Shown here in pieces: positions 25,201-33,075 of a stretch of 64,000 nucleotides of DNA. Within the stretch, counting starts at the first letter, position 1, and each line of letters begins with the position of its first letter. Origin of the DNA: an uncultured Flavobacteriales bacterium. GTDB taxonomy: Bacteria > Bacteroidota > Bacteroidia > Flavobacteriales_D > Parvicellaceae. Under the pieces are notes generated by a model, which ran no database searches, was not told the origin of the DNA, and saw nothing but the letters and a program-made list of their open reading frames with translations. Location of the stretch: contig CALSRM010000003.1 of the NCBI GenBank assembly GCA_943788755.1, positions 1,302,001-1,366,000 on the forward strand. Reading direction: 5' to 3'. A program made the translations under genes and the position numbers.

Positions 25201-25736
25201 TTTCAATTCAATTCAATGGTTTCAAAACCTTTAATGTTGATTTTACATTTTTTGAAGGGAAGCGAAAAGTTAATTTTGGTGGGAATAACTTTTTTAATTT
25301 TGGATCAGGAAGTGGTTCTGACGATTTTTCAAGTGACAATAATGTGGATGACATAGCGCCAATTAATGTTGATGAAAACCTAATGCAAAATAAAGACGAC
25401 CTTAATTTTATTATCAACGGAGTATCTGAAAGTAACATACGATCTATAACTGCAAATATCGACCCCAATAAAGTGAAATTTATGGTGGAGATTGGCGTGT
25501 ATTCTGATGTTGTTCCAGTGGAGGTAGCGAATAAAATGATAGAATTACGAGTAGTTCCAACTCCTATTGAATCTGCTGGTATAACCATTTATGCAACTCA
25601 GGTTGTTGCCACACATGATGAAGTTGTCAGACTTCACAAGAAAATTGTGGAAGTTGGTTTTACTCAAGCTCTAATTGTAGGAAGTTATAATGGGAAGGTT
25701 ATATCAGAGGCAAAAGCAATTCAGTATAAGAAATAA
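22299..25736 (+). CDS. Usher-like outer-membrane protein with Ig-like, barrel, SdrB-like and SPOR-like regions
   Basis: 1145 residues. Signal peptide 1-22. Residues about 60-280 are Ig-like with a NEW3-type pattern (APAGWNLIGDPSSGIVLAAG). Residues about 300-780 alternate polar and hydrophobic residues with many Tyr, Asn and Arg, as in an outer-membrane barrel. At about 790 a calcium-binding SdrB-like loop appears (FNDFNGNGVREDNEP), then a carboxypeptidase-like sandwich (about 890-960). An acidic Asp/Asn/Ser linker leads to a SPOR-like C-terminus from about 1058 (VKFMVEIGVYSD). Ushers also combine periplasmic domains, a large barrel and C-terminal Ig-like domains, so with the chaperone and pilin-like genes next to it I propose an assembly platform. 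Sequence homology to FimD is not evident by eye. Confidence 0.7.
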   Translation: MDKKRYFFFIVLLVFGMFGYSQAPDSLGLISDSVSVVDTMSNEADNVMDDVISIDSAKFKKIHIEFIKKKVVQSADSLYFNICKITNTTSEVYKGNFEVRAPAGWNLIGDPSSGIVLAAGETKIFPIRMSMPVNAVGGIAYVLDVSFTAKDGMFSGVSYIKIPLKSDWDMRVEKNSYYFNEYFDDIQFNIYISNKGNAEELVKLKFEIGKLLIIDEIMEEEIYTQIPPNTDTIFTYSVRRSKLNEEQKHLYKQMWNESMVNVTALSGIKKRVRESIRFVDLDNEYIHERQEHASPLNADFSIFNLLSSAKPRMNMMLFGELLFNGDHDLGYVFQGRNLFYNANSLPNYFNNPNNTTFRIRYKWKDKIKAEIGEVSNYSMHSIRGWGVRGSYQINDKDKVSVSYNLGKYMPTWGINARYDTKIKKVGLYASGTYEENRFLFFDGISTELGSSFSLSKNHSFRASIMGTQAVYDKNQGVGTLLDTTVLGMSYRFSYNGKVDKFRFGVNTKNDQFNYLRIRPSNTIYGYTRFIIDPKNRINATVNYNSIKSSKIVFNPFFNGSYNSQQIFRLTFTHQFNKTLMLETGPSARVLNRVVIDTSSTISSNFDNYFYGLYSLVRIKFNEFNILTPSLSAGVTAFRNRLNTAEQIKPLPTVNIGANFTSRNWGASSRYIYGPNFFLTEGFFDYNPAAFETIYLRANMNRYFYNRKVKLTGYGTYYLRLPANWQNFVASARFDFQLPQRWNAYITGNLFTNSMDEINEGIISHRSFSLNAGVQKSFDIPQPRIKYYDLNVVCFNDFNGNGVREDNEPLLSNIKVKVSMNRNIPNLKGIRFGEKELITDPEGQLGVVDIPEGNYLLEFEPLMNLGNLYNSKGDIQEILMTENMTLQIPYVESFKVKGRVILNRDEYSSNGLINIGGIRVEASTVDGQVFSALTDNEGNYLINVPQAGFYKIKVNNIFGDKFEIDKEEFSIQFNGFKTFNVDFTFFEGKRKVNFGGNNFFNFGSGSGSDDFSSDNNVDDIAPINVDENLMQNKDDLNFIINGVSESNIRSITANIDPNKVKFMVEIGVYSDVVPVEVANKMIELRVVPTPIESAGITIYATQVVATHDEVVRLHKKIVEVGFTQALIVGSYNGKVISEAKAIQYKK

Positions 25737-25753
25737 AGTTTAATTAATTTAAG

Positions 25754-25794
25754 CAACAAAAAAAAGACCGCTAAGTAGCGGTCTTTTTTTGTTG
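25754..25794 (+). terminator. Strong hairpin terminator after the usher-like gene
   Basis: GACCGCT pairs with AGCGGTC around an AAGT loop, extended by A8/T7 runs and by CAAC/GTTG. It ends the subunit/usher transcript. Confidence 0.85.
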
Positions 25795-25810
25795 AAATAT
25801 ATAAATTTTA

Positions 25811-26040
25811 CTATTCAATAATTATTTTTTGTGCAGTGGTTGTAAGTCCATCAACAATATTAATGTAGTACAATCCACTAGCAATATCTAAATTATAAAT
25901 AAGGGGAACCTAAATCGTAGTTAAATTCGTTATCTATAATATTTACGTCTTCTTTGGAAGCAATTTTTCTTGTAATACCTACAATTGTGATTTTGTGTTC
26001 TCCAGCTTAAATGTCATCTAGGTTAATTAAGAACCTTTTC
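25811..26040 (-). pseudogene. Relic of a T9SS-exported protein (C-terminal end only)
   Basis: On the minus strand, 25811-25900 encodes the typical end of a T9SS type A sorting domain: NLDIASGLYYINIVDGLTTT, then AQKIIIE and a stop. Upstream (about 25900-26030), in another frame and with an internal stop, LDDI-stop-AGEHKITIVGITRKI and EDVNIIDNEF look like an Ig-like domain. There is no start, and most of the protein is missing. It lies directly behind the terminator of the usher-like gene and accounts for most of the 376-base gap before the next gene. Confidence 0.65.
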
Positions 26041-26060
26041 TTTCTTCAATTTTAAGACAT

Positions 26061-26100
26061 AAAAAAGGGCAATTTTCAATAAGAAAACCGCCCATTTTGT
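26061..26100. terminator. Hairpin terminator after the secreted T9SS protein gene
   Basis: GGGC and TTTTC pair with GAAAA and GCCC around AATAA (two mismatched bases), flanked by A-rich and T-rich ends. It would end minus-strand transcription of the gene at 26114-27082. Confidence 0.6.
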
Positions 26101-26113
26101 TTAAATCAAAGCA

Positions 26114-27082
26114 CTATTTGATGATCAATCTTTTCGTTGCTTTCTGTCCATTAACTGAAACTTCAACTAAGTATATACCTGATGGATAATCAGTCGTATT
26201 TAAATTAATAACAGAAGATGTAGAAAGTATACCGTAGTTTTTAGTCGCTACTTCTTTTCCTAGTAAATCTAATACGCTAACAGCAACTTCTGATTCGTTA
26301 TCAAGAGAAACCTCGATAGAAGCAGATGTAGTTGCAGGGTTAGGAAATACAGTAAATACAGTAAATGAAGATGTATTATTCAACTCATCAAGACCAACTC
26401 CAGTCCAATCATTTATTTCAACATCGTCAATATAAAAATTAGATGTTATTTCTGCACCACCAGTACTTGCATATCCAACTCCGAAAATATCTACAGAGCC
26501 AAATCCAGATGCTGCTCCCCAGTTTCCATTGTTTACTGCAGTACCATTAATTGAAAGGCTAAAAGTAGATGCATAAAGATTAATCATTACACTTACAGCA
26601 TTCCATCCGTCCATGCTATAATTAAATGTACTATCATTATTCTGAGCATTGGTAATAAATCCGGTCCCATCTGCATTGAAAAAGAAATCTCCTCCATATT
26701 GGTAGTTAAGGCCATCTGGAGCCCATGTTCCTCCTAGATTGAAGTAACCCGAAGATCCAGAAGCAACATAAATTGCACAACTGTATTCATAAACTCCAGT
26801 TGTATACGTTTGCTGTGTTGCTAAAACCATATCATGAAGATAGTTTCCTTGCCCCGGCCCTGTGTTATAGACATTCATTGAATTAGTACCACTATTTGCT
26901 TGTTCTGCACTAACAAATGCATCTTCGGCTGTTGTTCCTCCCCACGTTTCCCATAGTCCTGAACTCTCTGATGCCACTGTATTTCCCGCAGTGTAGCTAT
27001 CAAAGTTGTCTGATAGAATGTTTGTTTGTGCCATTAAAATAGTTGGAGCAATTAGTAATGTTGAAAGTAGAATTCTTTTCAT
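26114..27082 (-). CDS. Secreted T9SS cargo with lectin/LamG-like domain
   Basis: 322 residues. A signal peptide (MKRILLSTLLIAPTILMAQ) is followed by a jelly-roll-type domain (about 22-225; SDNFDSYTAGNTVASES near its start, GYFNLGGTWAPDG inside). A linker leads to a T9SS type A sorting domain (about 245-322): VFPNPATTSASIEVSL, SVLDLLGKEVATKNYG, YPSGIYLVEVSVNGQ and KRLIIK. It is therefore exported through the type IX system and probably attached to or released from the cell surface. The domain type suggests carbohydrate or protein binding; no catalytic residues are recognised. Confidence 0.85.
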   Translation of the reverse strand: MKRILLSTLLIAPTILMAQTNILSDNFDSYTAGNTVASESSGLWETWGGTTAEDAFVSAEQANSGTNSMNVYNTGPGQGNYLHDMVLATQQTYTTGVYEYSCAIYVASGSSGYFNLGGTWAPDGLNYQYGGDFFFNADGTGFITNAQNNDSTFNYSMDGWNAVSVMINLYASTFSLSINGTAVNNGNWGAASGFGSVDIFGVGYASTGGAEITSNFYIDDVEINDWTGVGLDELNNTSSFTVFTVFPNPATTSASIEVSLDNESEVAVSVLDLLGKEVATKNYGILSTSSVINLNTTDYPSGIYLVEVSVNGQKATKRLIIK

Positions 27083-27141
27083 AATCTTTTTTTTTGGTTT
27101 TGTTTTTAGCCAAAGTAGTTAAAAACGAGTTATTTAAAGAA

Positions 27142-27603
27142 TTATTTTTTACTTATTATTGAATTAGGGAAAAGAAGAATAAACTTCTTTTCCTCTTCTT
27201 TCCCCTTTGCAGAGACATTTATTCCAGCACTGTCTGTTGTTGCTATATAAAAAAAATCGCTGATAGTTTCTTCACCATACATCGAATAGGTGATGGGTGA
27301 AATTCTAATTGAATCTTGATAATAAAAATATTTTCCTACGGAAGAATTTAATTGAAGCCATTGTTGACCTTGACAATTACTAATAATCTTTTTTTCTTTT
27401 AAGTTGGATGAAAAATAGTAAACATAGCCGCTTTTTTTAAAACAGTAATATTGATTCAGTTTTGTTTCACTAGATAAAGATTTATAAATGGCCTCTATTG
27501 TAGTCGATGTTTTTTTAACAGAAACAGTGTTCTGACCGTTGCTTTGTAGAGAGAATAATAGAATAGAAAGTCCTAATAATTTAGATGTCCAAGGGAATTT
27601 CAT
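27142..27603 (-). CDS. Small secreted protein of unknown function
   Basis: 153 residues with a signal peptide (about 1-23, ending QSNGQ). The mature part is basic and beta-rich, with two Cys (YYCFKKSG and SNCQGQQW) that might pair. I do not recognise a family. It lies between the T9SS cargo gene and the sigma-factor-associated gene on the same strand, 105 bases from the latter. Confidence 0.62.
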   Translation of the reverse strand: MKFPWTSKLLGLSILLFSLQSNGQNTVSVKKTSTTIEAIYKSLSSETKLNQYYCFKKSGYVYYFSSNLKEKKIISNCQGQQWLQLNSSVGKYFYYQDSIRISPITYSMYGEETISDFFYIATTDSAGINVSAKGKEEEKKFILLFPNSIISKK

Positions 27604-27708
27604 ATTTGTAAAGATAGGTGTCCAAGGTAGCTTTTAATGGCCAATAGAAATAAAAGTAGGAAGGAGTTATTAATTTTAGCAGGTGTTTTTTAAACTAAAT
27701 ACGGTTAT

Positions 27709-29447
27709 TTAAAGATTTAGTTTTTCTTTTATGTTTTTCACAGTCATAGCTTTTATATCAATAATTTCCATTTCAAATTGATGCTTTTTTTCTTTCGACA
27801 TATTTTTGAAATATAGTGGCTTAATAATCGCTATATCATTGTTTGCAGTAAAAGCAACAATTGTGTTTTCTTCTTCTGGATTGAATTTAAAATTATTAAA
27901 CTGTGATTCGTCATATGTAAAAACAGCATTTTTGTTTTTCTCAATAAGATTAACATTGTGCAATCCCAAATTTACTCCTACGTTGTCGGCGAAAGACGCA
28001 TTAACCTTAGCTCCACTTGGTTTAGATACGGGAGAGTCGCAATTCCATGTTCCGAAACGAGTTACTTCAAAAGCCCTTGCAACGATGTTAATTCCTAAAA
28101 TATTTTTTTGGTCTTGCTTGACTTGAGCAAAATAAGCAGCCTGATTCTTTTCGAAATCAGCTTGCCTTTTCTTCTCCATCGCAAGCTCAGATTCATAAAT
28201 TTTCATTTGCTTTTCATACTTCTCTTTTATGTTTTCTTCCTTAGAGATTCTTTTGTCTAATTCTTTCTCGTATAGCAGTAAATTTTTGATTGAATTCTAC
28301 CATTGCTTGTTTATAATCAGCGCCTTCAAATATTGGGAAGACTGAAAATGTTCTTTTTGCACTTCCCTTAAACAATGTTAAGTAATAAGATTTCCCCTTT
28401 TCTTTCTCCGATAATGAAATATCTTCCCATTCGATTTCATAAACATCCGCAGAAAAGTTTCTGTCATCCGTATCCACTTCAAAAGTTAATGAACTGTAAT
28501 TTTTTAGTTCTGGAAATTCTTTTGGATCCACGTCTAAATCAAATTGTCGGTCTTTGTTGATCGATGATTTAGGTTTGGAAGGCTGTGTTTTCTTATGCTC
28601 AATAACTTCCTTTTTCGCAATAGCTAATTCAGTTTTGGTTACTTCTATTGCTTCTTTGGTTTTCATTATATCAGTAATTACATCTTCATCTGAATCTTTG
28701 ATAAGTAACTGTAGGTGCACCAGTACTTTCATCCATGCCTTCAGATACGAGTTCAGTTTTTCCTTTATACTCCCAGTCTCCAGATGAAGTGTCCAGCTCA
28801 TATAGGTTAAACCTACTCGAACCATCTTTTGGATGCATTTCTATACGAATTGGCTTATCATTTGCCAATTCGATGGGTTGACCATTTTGATACCCATAAA
28901 TTTCGATCATTCCAGCAGATTCGAAAGTATATTCGGTTCCTGCACTATCATATGTCATTGGAATACCGGATAGCATGAAGTCTATAGGATCGTGAAACTC
29001 TCTGTATCGGAGTTCAATTTTTCCGTTTAATGAATTCCCATTAATATCTACAAATGCATTTTTTGGAACTAATATAGTACTACCCGAGCTGTGTGTAAAT
29101 TCACCACCAACTTCATTTTCACAATAATAAGAGTCGGATTGAATGTCCAGTTTTTTAATTGGAGGGTTAATACATGGGGTATCTTCATCATAAGTAATAA
29201 TACTTTCTGTCGTAAAAGGGGGGGGGGCGCTAACAATAATCTCTTTAGTGTTATTGCTTGAAAATAGTATGGCCGCAACGGTAACTAAAACAGCAACACT
29301 TGCAACTGTTGTAATAAACCATCCTGTTTTATAAAAAGGAAGTTTTATGTATCCTGGGAAATTTGTCAAGAGTTGATTGAAATTCATTCTTGACGCTATC
29401 TCCTCTCCATTAATTGGGTCTCTGTCAATGTTAATTTTCTTTTTCAT
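27709..29447 (-). pseudogene. Membrane protein partner of the ECF sigma factor, frameshifted twice
   Basis: Three overlapping reading frames make one protein of about 580 residues. Piece 1 (29447 to about 28700) has a short cytoplasmic start, a membrane helix near residues 43-63 (WFITTVASVAVLVTVAAILF) and a periplasmic beta domain (GEFTHSSGSTILVPKNAFVD). Piece 2 (about 28700-28245) continues with KDSDEDVITDIM, a Lys-rich coiled coil and VDPKEFPELKNYSSL. Piece 3 (about 28260-27709) restores a long coiled coil and ends in KEKLNL. The start overlaps the sigma gene by 17 bases. The layout suggests a membrane-bound anti-sigma or envelope sensor. The indels may be real or assembly errors. Confidence 0.7.
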
Positions 29448-30027
29448 AGTTGTAACTTTTTCTCATAGAAAAACGCTTTTTGAGTTTTTCAACGATCCGA
29501 TAAGCCTTCACTTTCGCATTATTCTCAGTCATCCCAAGAATATCCCCAATTTCACGATACGAACGCTTTTCAAAATACCTCATTTCAATAATTTGTAGTT
29601 CAATTTCTGGTAAATCACCAATTACTTCTATAAGGGCTTGTCTCATTTCTCCTGTATTATCTTGCTCCACTTCATCTATAATGTCTTCAACATTACTCGT
29701 GTCTACATTTACAGTTCGAGTTGATTTCTTATCCTTAAAAGATTGATAAACTTCACTCATTGCAATTCTATATAACCAAGATGAAAAAGGGACTCCTTTG
29801 TATTTATATTTTGGCAAATTTATCATTGCCTTTAAAAATACTTGAGAGGTAATGTCAAATGCCATTTCCTTATCATCCATTCGCTGATGTATGTATCTAA
29901 AGATCTGTTCGTAGTACTTTTTGTAAAGTGCTTCGAATTGCTTTGGATCCTTTTTCGCAGCTTCAACAATATCGTTTTCTGACAATAATTGCTTTTGAGA
30001 CTGATGATAGATACTTTTTCCCTGCAT
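29431..30027 (-). CDS. RNA polymerase sigma factor, ECF type (module 1)
   Basis: 198 residues. Region 2 is visible at about 28-95 (FEALYKKYYEQIFRYIHQRM and FDITSQVFLKAMINLPKYKY). Region 4 lies at about 125-185 (LPEIELQIIEMRYFEKRSYR, EIGDILGMTENNAKVKAYR). ECF factors redirect RNA polymerase to envelope or stress genes. The stop overlaps the start of a single-pass membrane protein gene, the usual place for an anti-sigma factor. It is divergent from a TPR/PP2C phosphatase gene. Confidence 0.92.
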   Translation of the reverse strand: MQGKSIYHQSQKQLLSENDIVEAAKKDPKQFEALYKKYYEQIFRYIHQRMDDKEMAFDITSQVFLKAMINLPKYKYKGVPFSSWLYRIAMSEVYQSFKDKKSTRTVNVDTSNVEDIIDEVEQDNTGEMRQALIEVIGDLPEIELQIIEMRYFEKRSYREIGDILGMTENNAKVKAYRIVEKLKKRFSMRKSYNYEKEN

Positions 30028-30285
30028 TAGCGAGCTTGGGTTTTATTAATTGCGGTTTTTTTACTACTGTTATTTCCTTGGTTTTAAAGGAATAACTGAA
30101 AATAGGTAATTCGTTACAATTATAATTAACAAATATTACCCCACTGAAACTTTTTCAGCAGGAACCTGTAAGTCAAGAAATTTAGTGTAAGGAGGTTGTG
30201 GTCTATTAAACAACGGAGAATATAATATAATGTTGCGTAAGAAAATATAATTCTAACTTAGCAATAATCAACGCAATATTAGTTG

Positions 30286-30293
30286 TATTTTTG
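30286..30293 (+). promoter_or_regulatory. Possible -7 promoter element for the phosphatase gene
   Basis: TATTTTTG matches TAnnTTTG, 43 bases before the GTG start at 30337. It lies in the 309-base divergent gap between the sigma-factor and phosphatase genes, which otherwise shows nothing I can assign. Confidence 0.4.
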
Positions 30294-30336
30294 AAAGGAA
30301 TTGGGCATTTTCTATTGCCATTATTAAGTAAGAGGG

Positions 30337-32472
30337 GTGTCGTTATATAGTTACATATCAGTTTGTTTACTATTGCTGTTAAACAATGTTGAGTTTCAAG
30401 CTCAAGCAGATCGAAATAAATTGGATAGTTTATTTCATCTACTTGGTCATGTTGAAGATACTTCTAGACTATCTACCTTAAAAGAATTATCTGAAGCGTA
30501 TATTCCATTTAGTTTAGATTCCGCACACCTATATGCTAACCTACTTCTACAAGATGCAAAAAGCCTGGATAATCTTTCTTTTACAGCCGATGGATTCAAT
30601 ATGATTGGATATGCGTTAAGGGAAATGGTCAGAATGGAAGAGTCATATGTCTATTTTCAAAAAGCGTTGGATTTAAGACTCGACCTAAAAGAATACGATA
30701 AAGCCAGTAATACATTAAACCTTATTGGAACTGCATACCACAGAACTGGAGATTTAGAAAAATCTTTAGATTATTATATGCAAGCTATTGAACAGGCAGA
30801 AATAAACGGAAACCCACAGTGCCTAAGTAGCCCGATTAGTAATATTGGATCATTGTATTCGGATATGGGAGATAATGAAAAAGCACTAGAATATGATTTA
30901 AGAGCTTTAGCAATTGCTAAAGGGGCTGATGATTTTGGAGGTATGGCCTTGGCATACAATAAGCTAGGTACATTTTACCAGGAGACAGGTCACCTTGATA
31001 CGGCAAAACTTTTTTACAAAGAAGCAATGAAGTTGTATGAAGAGACCAGGGATAATTCAGGAGCAGCTCATGTGTATAATAATATGGCGATTATTTATTT
31101 TATGGAAGGAAACACTGAAGAGTCGTTAATACATTTTAGAATGGCCATGAAAATGCGTTTAGCCAGCGGAGATATGATAAATTATTCTCAAAGTTTAATG
31201 AATATGGGGATTTATTATCAGATGTTAGAAGAATATGATAGTGCAATATATTATACTGATTCTAGTATTGTTATTGCCATTGCTCATCACGGTTTATTAG
31301 AACAGAAAGATTCCTACTTGGTTTTGTCTGAATGCCACGAATCAAAAGGAGATTTTAAAAGATCTCTTAGTGCATATAAAAGTTTTGTTTTAATTAAGGA
31401 TAGTGTAATGGATGAAAATGGCTTGAAAAATATCCAAGAAATGGAAACAAAATATCAAACCAAAGAAAAGCAAAAAGAGTTAGAGCTTAAAGATTTAAAA
31501 ATTAAACAAGAGGCGGAAGAAAAGCAATATGCTCAAAGCAAAAATAATTTTCAGTTTTTAATAATTGGTATTGCTGGAGCTGCTATGTTTGTTGTCCTAA
31601 TATTAATTGGTAGGGGTTATTTTACGAAAAGAAAATCAAACATAAAATTGGCGGAGATTAATGATGAATTAGAAAGTCAAAAATCGATTATAGAAGAAAA
31701 GAATAAAGATATAACGGATAGTATTTTATACGCGCAAAAGATTCAGGAAGCTATGTTGCACTCTCAAACAGATGTAAGTAATGTGTTTCCGGATTCTTTT
31801 ATTATTTATAAACCAAAGGATTTAGTTGCAGGAGATTTTTATTGGTGGGTAAATGAAGGCAATAGGTTTTATTTAGCAGCAGCTGATTGCACTGGTCATG
31901 GTGTTCCTGGGGCTATGATAAGCGTTGCCTGTGCTAATATATTAAACAAGTCATTAAAGGAGTTGGGGCTTTCTAAACCATCTGATATTTTAGATAAAAC
32001 TACGGAGTTGGTAATTGAAGCTTTTTCGGTTAGTGAAAACGAGCAAACCTATATAAAAGATGGAATGGATATAGCTCTTTGCGCAATTGAAAACGGGGAT
32101 AGGGATAATGTCACTATAGAGTTTTCAGGAGCAAATAATCCGTTGTGGATATTCCGCAAGAATGGTGAATTTGAAGAGATTCGTGGAGATAGACAACCGA
32201 TAGGTTATTTTGAAAATCAAAAACCATTTACGAACTCCTCCATTACTTTGGAGAAAGGTGATACGATCTATATGTTCTCAGATGGATACACAGATCAGTT
32301 TGGAGGAACAAAAAATAAAAAATATAAAGCTTCTAATTTTAAAAAGAAACTGAGTTCCATTCAATCCAGTTCGTTAGAAGTGCAAAAAGAAATTTTAGAA
32401 AAGGAATTTGAAGAATGGAAAGGTGATTTTGCACAAACAGACGATGTTTGTCTAATTGGACTCCGTATTTAA
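30337..32472 (+). CDS. TPR-domain sensor with SpoIIE/PP2C-type phosphatase output
   Basis: 711 residues from a GTG start. Signal-like N-terminus (1-24); TPR repeats from about 60 to 345 (for example EKSLDYYMQAIEQAE, EKALEYDLRALAIA). A coiled coil precedes one membrane helix (about 405-425, FLIIGIAGAAMFVVLILIG), and a second coiled coil leads to a PP2C-like SpoIIE domain (about 480-711). That domain has DLVAGDFYWW, ADCTGHGVPGAMIS and MFSDGYTDQFGG, covering the metal-binding aspartates. The plan is a periplasmic TPR sensor signalling to a cytoplasmic serine phosphatase. In Bacteroidota such proteins are common and their targets mostly unknown. It is divergent from an ECF sigma gene. Confidence 0.92.
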   Translation: MSLYSYISVCLLLLLNNVEFQAQADRNKLDSLFHLLGHVEDTSRLSTLKELSEAYIPFSLDSAHLYANLLLQDAKSLDNLSFTADGFNMIGYALREMVRMEESYVYFQKALDLRLDLKEYDKASNTLNLIGTAYHRTGDLEKSLDYYMQAIEQAEINGNPQCLSSPISNIGSLYSDMGDNEKALEYDLRALAIAKGADDFGGMALAYNKLGTFYQETGHLDTAKLFYKEAMKLYEETRDNSGAAHVYNNMAIIYFMEGNTEESLIHFRMAMKMRLASGDMINYSQSLMNMGIYYQMLEEYDSAIYYTDSSIVIAIAHHGLLEQKDSYLVLSECHESKGDFKRSLSAYKSFVLIKDSVMDENGLKNIQEMETKYQTKEKQKELELKDLKIKQEAEEKQYAQSKNNFQFLIIGIAGAAMFVVLILIGRGYFTKRKSNIKLAEINDELESQKSIIEEKNKDITDSILYAQKIQEAMLHSQTDVSNVFPDSFIIYKPKDLVAGDFYWWVNEGNRFYLAAADCTGHGVPGAMISVACANILNKSLKELGLSKPSDILDKTTELVIEAFSVSENEQTYIKDGMDIALCAIENGDRDNVTIEFSGANNPLWIFRKNGEFEEIRGDRQPIGYFENQKPFTNSSITLEKGDTIYMFSDGYTDQFGGTKNKKYKASNFKKKLSSIQSSSLEVQKEILEKEFEEWKGDFAQTDDVCLIGLRI

Positions 32473-33075
32473 CTATTTAATTATTTTCCGGATTGTTTTA
32501 AAAATCAGTTTAATATCCGTACCAAAACTTTTTTGTTCAATGTATTTAAGGTTTAATTGAAGCTTTGCAGGCATTATTTCTCCAATATATGTTTTTTCAG
32601 GATTGTCTGATTTTCCTAGCAATTCATTTTCATTGATATATTCAATAGATGCAAAATCTGATAATCCAGGCCGAACGGAAAGAACTTTTAATTGTTCTTT
32701 AGAATACATATCTACATATCTTCTGACTTCTGGACGTGGACCGATAATACTCATATCTCCTTTAATAACGTTTAGTAATTGTGGGAATTCATCTAATTTA
32801 AATTTACGTAAGAGATATCCAATTTTTGTGATCCTAGGATCTTTACCTCCAACTGTAATTTGTCCAGCTTTTTCGGAGTTGGAACGCATAGTTCTAAATT
32901 TAAATAATTCAAAATCTTTATTATCTTTTCCAACGCGCTGCTGTATGAAAAAGATTCCTCCTTTACTGTCTAATGCAATAAGTATAGATATAATTATAAA
33001 GAACGGAAAACCTATTGTTATTACAATTAAAGAAGATGTTATGTCGAATAAACGTTTCACTTTATTGCAAAACAA
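32473..33075 (-). CDS. Initiating sugar-phosphate transferase (PglC/WcaJ-type)
   Basis: 200 residues, the short monotopic form. One N-terminal membrane segment (about 10-35) is followed by FIQQRVGKDNKDFELFKFRT, then DEFPQLLNVIKGDMSIIGPR, the signature of bacterial sugar transferases. It links the first sugar phosphate to undecaprenyl phosphate. The first codon could be TTG at 33075, directly after the stop of the aminotransferase gene, or GTG at 33060 (MKRLFDI). With the aminotransferase upstream, the first sugar may be an amino-deoxy sugar (inference). Confidence 0.93.
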   Translation of the reverse strand: MFCNKVKRLFDITSSLIVITIGFPFFIIISILIALDSKGGIFFIQQRVGKDNKDFELFKFRTMRSNSEKAGQITVGGKDPRITKIGYLLRKFKLDEFPQLLNVIKGDMSIIGPRPEVRRYVDMYSKEQLKVLSVRPGLSDFASIEYINENELLGKSDNPEKTYIGEIMPAKLQLNLKYIEQKSFGTDIKLIFKTIRKIIK

